Shown here: positions 16,810 through 25,339 of the stretch, piece after piece | Layout: the number at the start of each line of letters is the position of its first letter | Position numbering within the stretch: the first letter of the stretch is position 1 | Assembly: GCF_900119365.1 (NCBI RefSeq) | Contig: NZ_FPJO01000007.1 | Span: 186,001-250,000 of the forward strand | Origin: Streptomyces atratus | GTDB taxonomy: Bacteria; Actinomycetota; Actinomycetes; Streptomycetales; Streptomycetaceae | Direction: 5' to 3' | DNA: 64,000 nt | Notes under the pieces: model-generated | Database searches by the model: none | What the model saw: only the letters and a program-made list of their open reading frames with translations | What the model was told of the DNA's origin: nothing | Program-made: the position numbers and the translations under genes

Positions 16810-16878
16810 AGGGCCCGCACCCGGCCGAAGAGGAATCGGGCCATCGGGATCGTCGCTTTCCGGCCCGGGACGCCGCCG

Positions 16879-17295
16879 CTACCGCGCCTTGCTGCGGTCC
16901 GAGGCGGAAGCAGCCAGGGCCGTCACCGCCCAGGCGAACCCCGCCCCCACCGCGTACCAGAGCAGATCGGGTGCGTTGAAGGTCGAGCCGAGCACCAGCC
17001 GCGCCACCGTGCTGTGCCGGGAGAGCTCCGCGGGCACCCCGGTCAGTTGCAGCAGCTCCACCGCCCAGCTGAACACCAGCCCCGTCCCTGCCGTGACGGC
17101 CGGCCGCGCGCCGGGTGCGATCACGGCGACCAGGGCGCAGATCAGTACGGTGTAGAGCGCGTCCCCGGCGTACTTGGCGAGGTCGCCGTCCATGAACGCC
17201 CTGACCGCGAGCCCGGCGAGTACGGTCGACGCCGCGGCACCGGCCGCGAACGCACGGATGCGCAGGGCCGTCCGGGCTCCCCCGTCCCCGGTCAC
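16879..17295 (-). CDS. DUF2809 family membrane protein
   Basis: A 138-residue protein with four predicted membrane helices. The DUF2809 marker is the GDALYTVLICALVAVIAPG segment; SWAVELLQLTGVP and DLLWYAVGAGFAWAV also fit. The start is GTG at 17295, overlapping the stop of the upstream MFS remnant by four bases (GTGA), which suggests it was once translated with an intact transporter gene. Function unknown. Confidence 0.78.
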   Translation of the reverse strand: MTGDGGARTALRIRAFAAGAAASTVLAGLAVRAFMDGDLAKYAGDALYTVLICALVAVIAPGARPAVTAGTGLVFSWAVELLQLTGVPAELSRHSTVARLVLGSTFNAPDLLWYAVGAGFAWAVTALAASASDRSKAR

Positions 17296-17580
17296 GCGAT
17301 CCGCTCCAGCCGGCTGATCGGCCGGGCCACCAGCAGCACCGCCACCACCATCAGGTTGATCACCGCTCCGGCCAGCAGCACCTCGGGCGCGCCCACCCGG
17401 TCCGCGACCGGTCCGCCGGTGCCCGGCCCGCCGCCAGCATCAGCAGCGAGCCCGCCACGTCGTACGCGTGCAGGCGGTTCAGTGCCTCGGGCGGCACATG
17501 GGTCTGGACCGTGGCCGACCACATCACCAGCCAGAACGCGAACGCCGCACCCGCCATGAAGGTTGCGGTTCCAGAGCCCG
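17292..17580 (-). pseudogene. Remnant of an MFS transporter (C-terminal end, frameshifted)
   Basis: Two frames together spell the last two or three helices of a major facilitator protein: FMAGAAFAFWLVMWSATVQT, then HVPPEALNRLHAYDVAGSLL in one frame, and GPVADRVGAPEVLLAGAVIN followed by a helix and the stop in another. One frameshift lies near 17440. The N-terminal ten or so helices are missing. It lies back to back with a GlxA-type regulator remnant, a common divergent pairing in Streptomyces, so one deletion history may explain both. Confidence 0.8.
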
Positions 17581-17762
17581 TCCGGCCGGCCGTCGCCGGG
17601 TCCGCCGTCCATTGCGCGCACATCACGGGAACCGGGCAAAAGGGGCTGCACACCATCGCGTTCGGCGGCGGGAATGCGCGGGTACCGCGCTGACTTTTCC
17701 TTCACAGGAGTGACATGTATCAGGCTTGAGGTCTATACCACTAGAGGGAAGGGAGTCCGCCA

Positions 17763-17937
17763 ATGCCGCACCGAATCGCCGTCCTGGCCCTCAACGGGCC
17801 CGAGTCGACGGTCGATCGACCAGGTGGCGCGGGACGCGGGCTTCGGGACGCCCACGTCGCTGCGGCAGCATCTCCAGGCGGCGCTGGGGGTGTCCCCGAC
17901 GGTGTACCGGCGCACCTTCCGCGCCGGGAGTACCTGA
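17763..17937 (+). pseudogene. Internally deleted GlxA-type AraC regulator
   Basis: The first codons MPHRIAVLALNGPES match the start of the DJ-1/PfpI-like domain of GlxA-family regulators. In a different frame the sequence then jumps directly to the last 40 or so residues of the AraC DNA-binding domain (SIDQVARDAGFGTPTSLRQH, LGVSPTVYRRTFR). About 250 codons in between are gone. A ribosome binding site (GGGAAGGGAG) remains. It cannot make a functional regulator. Confidence 0.82.
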
Positions 17938-17955
17938 GGGGCGCCGCCCAGGAGG

Positions 17956-19005
17956 TCAGAACACCAGCACGCCCCGTGCCACCCGGCCGTGGTGCGCGTC
18001 GTCCGCCGCCCTGTCGAAGTCCTCCACCGGGTAGGTGGTGGTGACGAGTTCGTCCAGGAGCAGCCGGCCCTCCCGGTACAGCTCCGCGTAGAGCGCGATG
18101 TCCCGCTGCGGGCGCGAGGAGCCGTACCGGCAGCCCAGGATCGACTTGTCCAGGTACATCGACGAGACGAGGAACGAGGCCTCCGCCGTGGCGGCCGGGA
18201 CGCCCAGCAGGATCGCCTGGCCGTGCCGGTCCAGCAGGTCGATCGCGGTACGGATCAGTTCCGTACGGCCCACGCACTCGAAGGCGTGGTCGGCGCCGCC
18301 CGGCAGGATCTCGCGCACGCCGTCCGCCGAGGTCAGGAAGTGCGTCGCGCCGAACTGCCGAGCCGCCGCCTCCTTCGCCGGGTTGGCGTCGACGGCAACG
18401 ATCGTCAGCGCGCCCGCGATCCGGGCGCCCTGGATCACATTGAGCCCGATGCCGCCGGTGCCGATCACCACCACCGTGTCGCCCCGGTCGACCTTCGCCC
18501 GGTTGAGCACGGCGCCGACTCCCGTCAGCACCCCGCAGCCGATCAGGGCCGCGGAGGTCAGCGGGATGTCCGCCGGGATCTTCACCGCCTGCACGGCCTT
18601 GACCAGGGTCCGTTCGGCGAAGGCCGAGTTGGACGCGAACTGGTACAGCGGCTTGCCGCGCCGTGCGAACGGCTGCCCCGGCATCCCGATCGCCTTGCGG
18701 CACATGGTCGGGCGCCCCCGGTCGCACTGGGCGCAGGCCCCGCAGTTGGCCAGCGTGGACAGCGACACATGGTCGCCGGGCGCCACATGGGAGACGCCCG
18801 CGCCGACCGCCTCGACCACACCCGCGCCCTCGTGCCCGAGCACCACCGGCGCCGGGAACGGGATCGTCCCGTCGATCACCGAGAGGTCGCTGTGGCACAG
18901 CCCGGCCGCGGCCACCGCCACCAGCACCTCGCCGGGGCCCGGATCGCGTATCTCCAGATCGTCGACGACCTCGGTCCGCTTGCCGTCGAAGACGACGCCT
19001 CTCAT
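17956..19005 (-). CDS. Zinc-dependent alcohol dehydrogenase (MDR family)
   Basis: A 349-residue medium-chain dehydrogenase. Catalytic-zinc ligands are visible in GLCHSD and GHEGAG, and the structural zinc cysteines in CGACAQCDRGRPTMC. The NAD-binding motif is GTGGIGLNVIQGA. It oxidises an alcohol to an aldehyde with NAD, or the reverse. The start ATG overlaps the stop of the upstream acyl-CoA dehydrogenase (ATGA), so it is the third gene of the operon SDR, acyl-CoA dehydrogenase, alcohol dehydrogenase. The operon promoter carries the shared 15-bp operator at 21173. Confidence 0.9.
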   Translation of the reverse strand: MRGVVFDGKRTEVVDDLEIRDPGPGEVLVAVAAAGLCHSDLSVIDGTIPFPAPVVLGHEGAGVVEAVGAGVSHVAPGDHVSLSTLANCGACAQCDRGRPTMCRKAIGMPGQPFARRGKPLYQFASNSAFAERTLVKAVQAVKIPADIPLTSAALIGCGVLTGVGAVLNRAKVDRGDTVVVIGTGGIGLNVIQGARIAGALTIVAVDANPAKEAAARQFGATHFLTSADGVREILPGGADHAFECVGRTELIRTAIDLLDRHGQAILLGVPAATAEASFLVSSMYLDKSILGCRYGSSRPQRDIALYAELYREGRLLLDELVTTTYPVEDFDRAADDAHHGRVARGVLVF

Positions 19006-20198
19006 CTCGGCTCCCTCGGTAGGCCGAGCACCCGCTCGGCGATGATGTTCCGCTGGATCTCGTCCGAGCCGCCGTAGATGGTGTCGGACCGGGTGAACAG
19101 GAACAGGCGCTGTGCCTCGTCGAGTCCGTACGGTTCCTTCGCCGACCAGTCGTCCGGGCCGACGGCCGCCGCCGCGCCCCTGACCTGCACGGCCAGCTCG
19201 CCCAGGCGCTTGTGCCAGCCGCCCCAGAGCAGCTTCGCCACACTGGGCGCGCCGGGGTCGCCGGTGGAGCCGAGGGTGCGCAGGGCGTTCCAGCGCATGG
19301 TCCGCAGCCGGGCCCACTGCTGTACGAGGCGTTCGCGCAGGACCGGGTCGGTGACGGCGCCGCTGTCCATGGCCGCGCGGACCACCCGGTCCAGTTCGGC
19401 GGCGAAGCCGATCTGCTGGACGAGCGTGGAGACGCCGCGCTCCAGGGCCAGCAGCCCCATGGCGACGGTCCAGCCGTTGCCCTCGCCGCCGACGCACTCC
19501 TCGGCGTGCGCCCCGTCGAAGAAGACCTCGTTGAACTCGCTGGTCCCCGACATCTGGCGGATCGGCCGCACCTCGATCCTGCCGGGCTGGTCCATCGGCA
19601 CGAGCAGGAACGACAGGCCGTGGTGGCGGCGGGAGCCGGGCTCCGTACGGGCCAGCACGAAGCACCAGTCGGCCTCCTTCGCGAGCGACGTCCAGATCTT
19701 CTGCCCGGTCACGCGGTGGCCGCCGCGGCTCCGGTCGGGCACCGCGGCCGTACGGACCGCGGCGAGGTCCGATCCGGCGTCCGGCTCGCTGTACCCCTGG
19801 CACCAGAGCGCGTCGCCGCGTGCCACGGCGGGCAGGAAGCGGCGCTGCTGTTCCTCGCTGCCGTAGGCGATCAGGGTCGGGGCGAGGAGGTTCTCGCCGA
19901 TGTGGCCGACCCGGGCGGGTGCGGCGGCGCGGGCGTACTCCTCGGCCCAGACGACCTGCTGGGTGAGGCTCGCGCGGCGGTTGCCGTGGCCGGCGGCGCG
20001 GTTCTCCCAGCCGAGGCCGATCCAGCCGTCGCGGCCCAGTTCGCGCTCCCAGGCGCGGCGGACCGCGAAGCCCTCGTGCTCGCTGCCGGGACCGCCGGTG
20101 CCGGCCGCCGCCGCGTACGCGCCGACGAGGTGCGCTTCCAGCCAGGCACGGGCCTCCTCGCGGAAGGCGGTGTCGTCGGGGCCGAAGCTGAAGTCCAC
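19002..20198 (-). CDS. Acyl-CoA dehydrogenase (FadE type)
   Basis: A 398-residue flavoprotein with the usual three-domain layout: an N-terminal helical domain, the CQGYSEPDAGSDLAAVRTAA strand region that contacts FAD and substrate, and the C-terminal helical domain ending YGGSDEIQRNIIAERVLGLP. At the position of the canonical catalytic glutamate (YEGT in medium-chain enzymes) there is glycine, as in the actinobacterial steroid/alicyclic FadE group, so the base must come from elsewhere. The GTG complementary to 20196-20198 is chosen because AGGAGG lies just upstream. It couples to the alcohol dehydrogenase. Confidence 0.88.
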   Translation of the reverse strand: MDFSFGPDDTAFREEARAWLEAHLVGAYAAAAGTGGPGSEHEGFAVRRAWERELGRDGWIGLGWENRAAGHGNRRASLTQQVVWAEEYARAAAPARVGHIGENLLAPTLIAYGSEEQQRRFLPAVARGDALWCQGYSEPDAGSDLAAVRTAAVPDRSRGGHRVTGQKIWTSLAKEADWCFVLARTEPGSRRHHGLSFLLVPMDQPGRIEVRPIRQMSGTSEFNEVFFDGAHAEECVGGEGNGWTVAMGLLALERGVSTLVQQIGFAAELDRVVRAAMDSGAVTDPVLRERLVQQWARLRTMRWNALRTLGSTGDPGAPSVAKLLWGGWHKRLGELAVQVRGAAAAVGPDDWSAKEPYGLDEAQRLFLFTRSDTIYGGSDEIQRNIIAERVLGLPREPR

Positions 20199-20235
20199 GG
20201 TGCCTCCTGACTGTTGACGCTCGCCGTCCATGGCC

Positions 20236-21150
20236 TCACGCGTTGGGCCGGGCCTTCGCCGCGGCCGCCGCAGCCATCTCCTCCAGTCGCGCCAGCATCG
20301 GCATCGGGTCGGTGCCCACCGTCCCCGGCAGGAAGTCCGCGATCCGTTCCGGGGTCCACGCCCCCTCCACGTATCCGGCCCGCAGCTCCCTCGGCTGGGC
20401 CCAGACCGCGATCTTCGGTCCCGCGACCGTGTACACCTGGCCGGTGATCTTCTCCTGCCGGGCCCGGTCGCTGAGCAGGTAGACGACGAGCGCCGCCACG
20501 TCCTCCGGCTCGCCGATCTCCTTGAGTTCCATGGGAACGTTGGCGGACATCCGGGTACGGGCGACCGGGGCGACGGCGTTGGCCGTGACGCCGTACTTGT
20601 GCAGGCCGAGCGCCGCGCTCCGCACCAACGAGATGATCCCGCCCTTCGCGGCGCTGTAGTTGGCCTGGGCGACGCTGCCCTGGTGGTTTCCGCTGGTGAA
20701 ACCGATCAGGGTGCCGCCGCCGTCCTGCTTGCGCATTACCGCCGACGCGGCCCGGAAGACGGTGAAGGTGCCCTTGAGGTGGGTGGCGACCACCGGGTCC
20801 CACTCCTCCTCGGACATGTTGAACAGCATCCGTTCCCGCAGGATCCCGGCCACGCAGACGACTCCGTCGATCCGCCCGAACCGTGCGAGCGCCGTGTCCA
20901 CGATCCGCTGTCCGCCCGCCATCGTGGAGATGTCGTCGGCGACCGCCACCGCCTCGCCGCCCGCCGCCTCGATCTCCTTGACGACCGACTCGGCGACCTC
21001 GCTGCTCGGCTCGCCGCCCTCGATGGAGACGCCGTAGTCGTTGACGACGACCCGCGCCCCCTCGGCCGCCGCCGCGAGCGCGACCGCCCGCCCGATGCCG
21101 CGTCCGGCACCCGTCACGGCCACCACCTTGCCTGCCAAGAAGTTCCCCAT
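20236..21150 (-). CDS. Short-chain dehydrogenase/reductase (MFE-2/17-beta-HSD4-like)
   Basis: A 304-residue SDR. The cofactor motif is TGAGRGIGRA (residues about 14-23), with VNDYG after strand 2 and the catalytic YSAAKGG (Tyr, Lys). The extra VVNDYG... SSEVAESVVKEIEA insertion resembles the (3R)-hydroxyacyl-CoA dehydrogenase domain of multifunctional enzyme type 2 and 17-beta-HSD4, which suggests a hydroxyacyl-CoA substrate. It is the first gene of the operon with the acyl-CoA dehydrogenase and alcohol dehydrogenase and is divergent from the cyclase gene across the operator at 21173. Confidence 0.88.
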   Translation of the reverse strand: MGNFLAGKVVAVTGAGRGIGRAVALAAAAEGARVVVNDYGVSIEGGEPSSEVAESVVKEIEAAGGEAVAVADDISTMAGGQRIVDTALARFGRIDGVVCVAGILRERMLFNMSEEEWDPVVATHLKGTFTVFRAASAVMRKQDGGGTLIGFTSGNHQGSVAQANYSAAKGGIISLVRSAALGLHKYGVTANAVAPVARTRMSANVPMELKEIGEPEDVAALVVYLLSDRARQEKITGQVYTVAGPKIAVWAQPRELRAGYVEGAWTPERIADFLPGTVGTDPMPMLARLEEMAAAAAAKARPNA

Positions 21151-21172
21151 GCCCGGCCCCTTCCCGCGATTT

Positions 21173-21187
21173 CTGACGGACCGTTAG
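21173..21187. promoter_or_regulatory. CTGACG-N3-CGTCAG operator variant
   Basis: CTGACGGACCGTTAG has one mismatch from the perfect inverted repeat. It is the only such element in the 83-base gap between the divergent SDR (start 21150) and cyclase (start 21234) genes and so can act on both promoters. Confidence 0.68.
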
Positions 21188-21233
21188 ATTTTATGGGCCA
21201 TCAGGTCCACGAGCACAAGCCCCAGGAGGCGCC

Positions 21234-22160
21234 ATGTCACTGCCGGCCGAGTTCCACGACATCGCGAAGCGGGTCAACAACTGGGGCCGCTGGGGCGCCG
21301 ACGACGAGATCGGGACGCTCAACCTGATCACCGACGCCGTGGTGCGCGAGGCCGCCGCCACCGTCCGCAGCGGTCTGCGGATACCGCTCGCGCTCCCCCT
21401 CCAGCAGGACGGCGTACAGAGCGGGCTGATCCCCGGGCGGATCAATCCGCTGCACACCATGGTCCAGATCAACCAGGAGCTCTTCGGCCCCGGCACCGTC
21501 GCCACCAGCGACGACACCGCGGTCCTGAGCCTGCAGACGGCCACCCACTGGGACGCCCTCACCCACGCCTCGCACTCCGGGAGGATCTACAACGGCCGCC
21601 CGGCCGCGACGATCACCGCACACGGCGGCGCGGAGTTCAGCGGGATCGACAAGGCGCCGCACATCGTCTCGCGCGGGGTGCTGCTCGACGTGGCGCGCGC
21701 CCTGGGCACGGACCGGCTGCCCGGCGACCACGCCGTCACCCCCGAGGACCTGGAGGCGGCCGAGGAGCTGGCGGGGGTACGCGTCCGGTCCGGCGACATC
21801 GTGCTCGTACGGACCGGGCAGGTGCAGGTGTTCCTGGCAGGCGACAAGCACGCGTACGGCTATCCCTCGCCCGGCCTCTCGGTCCGGACACCCGAGTGGT
21901 TCCGCGCCCGCGATGCGGCGGCGGTCGCCAACGACACCCTGACCTTCGAGATCTTCCCGCCGGAGATCGACGATCTGTGGCTGGGGGTGCACGCGCTGGA
22001 CCTGGTCGAGATGGGCATGCTCCAGGGCCAGAACTGGAACCTGGAGGCGCTGTCCACAGCCTGTGCGCAGGAGCGGCGGTACGCCTTCCTGCTCTCCGCG
22101 ATGCCGGAACCGTTCGTCGGCGCGACCGGCACTCCGGTGGCGCCGGTCGCGATCCTCTGA
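21234..22160 (+). CDS. Cyclase / kynurenine formamidase-like metal-dependent hydrolase
   Basis: A 308-residue member of the putative cyclase family. The metal-binding signature appears as ATHWDALTHASHSG (family HxGTHxDxxxH; the first His is replaced here by the QTATH context). It continues with GVLLDVARALG and a GDIVLVRTGQ motif. Related enzymes hydrolyse amides or lactones, or open rings of cyclic diketones. It is divergent from the SDR operon and shares its operator, so a hydrolytic ring-opening or lactone step in the same pathway is plausible but unproven. Confidence 0.82.
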   Translation: MSLPAEFHDIAKRVNNWGRWGADDEIGTLNLITDAVVREAAATVRSGLRIPLALPLQQDGVQSGLIPGRINPLHTMVQINQELFGPGTVATSDDTAVLSLQTATHWDALTHASHSGRIYNGRPAATITAHGGAEFSGIDKAPHIVSRGVLLDVARALGTDRLPGDHAVTPEDLEAAEELAGVRVRSGDIVLVRTGQVQVFLAGDKHAYGYPSPGLSVRTPEWFRARDAAAVANDTLTFEIFPPEIDDLWLGVHALDLVEMGMLQGQNWNLEALSTACAQERRYAFLLSAMPEPFVGATGTPVAPVAIL

Positions 22161-22186
22161 TCCGCCCGGAGCAACTGCTTTAACCT

Positions 22187-22693
22187 TTATGCAAGATGCG
22201 TCACGGCGTGCGAAACCTTGCGCACATCGCGGTCCGCGTCACCCGCGCCCTGCGCACCGGGGTGCGACGGCAGCTGGATCAGCGGCGCGGCCCGGTCGAC
22301 CTCGCACCAGATGCGCTTGCCCGCGCCCTCCGGCTGCCAGCCCCAGCGGTCGGCGAGGCCGTCGACCAGCTCCAGGCCCCGGCCGTTGGTGTCCTCGCCC
22401 GCAGCGTGGCGCTGCTGCGGCGGGCGGCAGCTGGCGTCGGCCACCTCGACCCGGACGGTCCCGGCCGCACCGGCCGCGCCGGTCGGGCCGAACAGCATGC
22501 GCAGCACGGCCGGACAGCCGGTGTGCACCACCGCGTTGGTGACCAGCTCCGAGATCAGCAGGATGAGCGTCTCGGCCAGCGGCTCGTCGTCCCTTATCCC
22601 GGACCCGACCAGTCTCGACCGGGCCCATCTACGGGCCCGCCCGACCTCCGCGGGATCCGGCCCGACCTCCAGCTGAACCTGAAGCACCTGCAC
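22187..22693 (-). CDS. ATP-binding protein of the HATPase_c_2 family
   Basis: A 168-residue GHKL protein with an N-box (LISELVTNAVVHTG), a G1 region (VEVADASCRPP) and a G2 region (NGRGLELVDGLADRWGW). It resembles the anti-sigma-kinase-like regulators of Streptomyces, as does the gene at 4378. The start is GTG at 22693. No sigma factor or antagonist lies nearby, so its partner is unknown. About 30 residues beyond the fold form a charged tail. Confidence 0.82.
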   Translation of the reverse strand: MQVLQVQLEVGPDPAEVGRARRWARSRLVGSGIRDDEPLAETLILLISELVTNAVVHTGCPAVLRMLFGPTGAAGAAGTVRVEVADASCRPPQQRHAAGEDTNGRGLELVDGLADRWGWQPEGAGKRIWCEVDRAAPLIQLPSHPGAQGAGDADRDVRKVSHAVTHLA

Positions 22694-23210
22694 CGCTCAC
22701 ACCATCCGAACCGGCGGACACATCGCCTCGCGCCTCCTCGGGGTCACGGAACGTGACTCCCCTGCGAGACAGCATGGTTGACGTACAGTCACCGCAACAA
22801 GCGCTTCGGGCATATTCCAGCGCGAAGGAGTACGCGTGGTGCATACTGTGCGACGCACGTTGCGGGGAGTCGAACAGAGGCGCGTCAAGGCCGCGAGAGC
22901 CGCCTCCCGGGCACGCCCGGCGCTTCTGCCCGGAAAGCGAGCAGGGCACCTCTCCCGGACCGGAGTCGCCGCACGGGCAACACCCGGATCGCCCGGTTCC
23001 AGTTCCTGTCGCATCCAACGGAGGGTACCCGAGCCCGGGGCCGACTCCACCCCGTGACGGAGTACGTGAAGGGCGCGGGACGGTGCCCGCGCCTGCCGAC
23101 TGCACTGCGTAACTCCGCAGCGTGAGACTCATACCGCTGCCTGTCACATGCGTACGTCAGGCCTTGACCCGTTTCCGGACGCCGGAAGCCTGCACGGAAC
23201 CCGTCCGGCT
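22694..23210. other. Intergenic region; one doubtful small reading frame
   Basis: 517 bases between two minus-strand genes. A plus-strand frame 22836-23057 (73 codons, MVHTVRRTLRGVEQRRVKAA) is preceded by GAAGGAG seven bases upstream of its GTG, but its Arg/Ala-rich sequence matches nothing I recognise and it overlaps other open frames. The half-site CGTCAG occurs once near 23155 without a partner arm. Confidence 0.35.
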
Positions 23211-24164
23211 TCAGCACAGGTCCCCCGCAAGCACCTCCTCGGCCGTCGCCGCCGTCAGCCACTGCCCGGACCGCAGCCAGGCCCGTTTGAGGTGCAGATG
23301 GACGTCCGACTCCCAGGTGAAGCCCATGCCGCCGTGCACCTGGAGGCAGTCCCGCGCGTTGCGGACCGCCGCGTCGTCGGCGAGCAGTTTGGCGCCCGCG
23401 ATCTCGACGGGGTCCGCGGTCACGGCCGCCGCGTACACGGCGCTGCGGGCCAGTTCGGCGCGGACCAGCATTCCGGCGCACAGGTGCTTGACCGCCTGGA
23501 AGGAGCCGATGGGCGCACCGAACTGTTCGCGCGTACCGGCGTGTTGGACCGCCATCTCGGTCGTCCGGGCGGCGCTGCCGAGCTGTTCGGCGGCGGCGAG
23601 CAGGGCGCCCTCCTCGCGCAGCCGCCCGCCCCCGGGCAGCGGCTCGCCCGCCGCCACCGGGTCCGTGACCCGCCACAGGGGCGTGAACGGGTCGGCCGAC
23701 CGTACGGGGCCGGCCGCGTCCCGTACCGGTGCGGCGTCCCGCAGCGTGCCGCCCGTGGCCCGCGGCGCGTGCCCCGGGGCGAGAACGAGCAGCGCGTCCG
23801 CCTCCCCCAGGTGTGCCACCGGCTGCCCCGCGTCGAGCACGGCGACCACCGCCTCGCCGCGCGCCGCGCCCTTCACCGAACCGGCGGCGAGATGGGTGGC
23901 GATCAGCGGCCCCGGCAGCAGCGAGCGCCCCGCCTCCTCGAAGAGCAGGACCGCTTCGGGCAGCCCGAGACCGACGCCGCCCTCCGCCTCCGGCAGCCGC
24001 AGCGCGAAGAACCCGGCTTCGCCGAGCTCCCGCCACAGCGCCCGGTCGGTGCCGGTGCCGGCGTCGAGCGCGGCCCGCATCCGGTCCCTGCCGAAGCGCC
24101 CGGCGAGGAGTTCCCGCACCCCCGCCCGCAGGGCCCGCTGGTCGTCCGAGAGCTGGAAGTCCAT
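23211..24164 (-). CDS. Acyl-CoA dehydrogenase, small subunit type
   Basis: A 317-residue acyl-CoA dehydrogenase-like protein, shorter than the usual 380-400. The N-terminal MDFQLSDDQRALRAGVRELL and the FFALRLPEAEGGVGLGLPEA segment are clear; the middle FAD/substrate strand region is reduced, and the C-terminal helix region ends LQVHGGMGFTWESDVHLHLKRA. Such short chains pair with a full-length partner to make alpha2beta2 enzymes in actinobacterial steroid side-chain and alicyclic acid degradation. The partner is the gene seven bases upstream, which supports a heteromeric enzyme. Confidence 0.85.
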   Translation of the reverse strand: MDFQLSDDQRALRAGVRELLAGRFGRDRMRAALDAGTGTDRALWRELGEAGFFALRLPEAEGGVGLGLPEAVLLFEEAGRSLLPGPLIATHLAAGSVKGAARGEAVVAVLDAGQPVAHLGEADALLVLAPGHAPRATGGTLRDAAPVRDAAGPVRSADPFTPLWRVTDPVAAGEPLPGGGRLREEGALLAAAEQLGSAARTTEMAVQHAGTREQFGAPIGSFQAVKHLCAGMLVRAELARSAVYAAAVTADPVEIAGAKLLADDAAVRNARDCLQVHGGMGFTWESDVHLHLKRAWLRSGQWLTAATAEEVLAGDLC

Positions 24165-24171
24165 GAGTGCG

Positions 24172-25332
24172 TCAGCGCCCCTTCGGCAGGCCGAGTATGC
24201 GTTCGGCGACGATGTTCCGCTGGATCTGCGAGGTGCCCGCGGCGATGGTGTACGAGAGCGAGGAGAGCCGGTCCAGGACCCACTCCCGGTCCAGGTCCGC
24301 GCCGTCCGCGCCGAGCACCTCGGCGGCCGCCTCGTACAGCTCCTGGCGGGCGTGCGAGTAGCGCAGCTTGAAGACCGAGCCGCCGGTCCCGGGCACGCCG
24401 CCGCCCCCGGCCCGCTGCGCCTCGCTGACGTTCCACTGGGTGAGCCGCCACAGCGCCCGGAACTCGGCGTTCAGCCTGCCCAGCCGGCGGCGCAGGACCG
24501 GGTCGTCCCAGCGTCCGGTGCGCCGGGCCTCGGCCGCCAGTGCCGCCAGGGTGCGGCGGCAGGCGACGACCTCGCCGACGAAGGCCGTGCCGCGCTCGAA
24601 GGAGAGGGTGACCATGGTGACCCGCCAGCCGTCGTTCTCCGCGCCGACGCGGTGGGAGACCGGCACCCGCACCTCGTCGAGGAACATCTCGGCGAACTCG
24701 GTGGACCCGGCGAGGGTGCGCAGCGGGCGGACGGTGACCCCGGGGGCGTCCATCTCCATCGCGAGCCAGCTGATCCCGCGGTGCCTGGGCGCCGCCGGGT
24801 CCGTACGCACCAGCAGCTCGCACCAGTCGGCGACCTCGGCGTGCGAGGTCCAGATCTTGCTGCCGCTCACCACGTAGTGGTCGCCGTCGCGCACCGCCCT
24901 GGTCCGCAGCGCGGCGAGGTCCGACCCGGCCTCGGGCTCGCTGAACCCCTGGCACCAGATCTCGTCGCCGCGCAGCACCGGCGGCAGCCAGCGGGCCCGC
25001 TGCTCCGCGGTGCCCTCGGCGGCGATCGTCGGGCCGGCGTGCAGCAGCCCGACGAAGTTCGCGCCGACGTACGGGGCCCCGGCCCGCTCCGTCTCCTCCA
25101 GGAAGATCAGGTGCTGGGTCGGGGTCGCGCCCCGGCCGCCCGCGTCGACGGGCCAGTGCAGGCCCGCGTAGCCCGCGTCGTACAGCATCCGCTGCCAGGC
25201 CGTGTCGTACGCGCGGCGCCCCGGCCAGTCGTCGGGGCCGGGCTTCGCCGGCAGCTCGGGGAGCACGGCGGCCAGCCACTCGCGCAGCCGCGCCCGGAAC
25301 TCCTGTTCCTCCTCCGTGTACGCGAGGTCCAT
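24172..25332 (-). CDS. Acyl-CoA dehydrogenase, large subunit type
   Basis: A 386-residue acyl-CoA dehydrogenase. Recognisable parts are the N-terminal helical domain (MDLAYTEEEQEFRARLREWL), WCQGFSEPEAGSDLAALRTRA, and the C-terminal AAGTSQIQRNIVAERILGLP. The canonical catalytic Glu of the YEGT motif is Ala here. It lies seven bases from both the upstream amidohydrolase and the downstream short chain, so the three are surely cotranscribed. With the short chain it probably forms one alpha2beta2 dehydrogenase acting on a bulky acyl-CoA. Confidence 0.88.
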   Translation of the reverse strand: MDLAYTEEEQEFRARLREWLAAVLPELPAKPGPDDWPGRRAYDTAWQRMLYDAGYAGLHWPVDAGGRGATPTQHLIFLEETERAGAPYVGANFVGLLHAGPTIAAEGTAEQRARWLPPVLRGDEIWCQGFSEPEAGSDLAALRTRAVRDGDHYVVSGSKIWTSHAEVADWCELLVRTDPAAPRHRGISWLAMEMDAPGVTVRPLRTLAGSTEFAEMFLDEVRVPVSHRVGAENDGWRVTMVTLSFERGTAFVGEVVACRRTLAALAAEARRTGRWDDPVLRRRLGRLNAEFRALWRLTQWNVSEAQRAGGGGVPGTGGSVFKLRYSHARQELYEAAAEVLGADGADLDREWVLDRLSSLSYTIAAGTSQIQRNIVAERILGLPKGR

Positions 25333-25339
25333 CGCGGGC

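Noticed and set aside
22836..23057. 73-codon small gene with GAAGGAG upstream
   Set aside because: The product is Arg/Ala-rich low-information sequence with no family resemblance and several overlapping frames, so it is mentioned only as doubtful.
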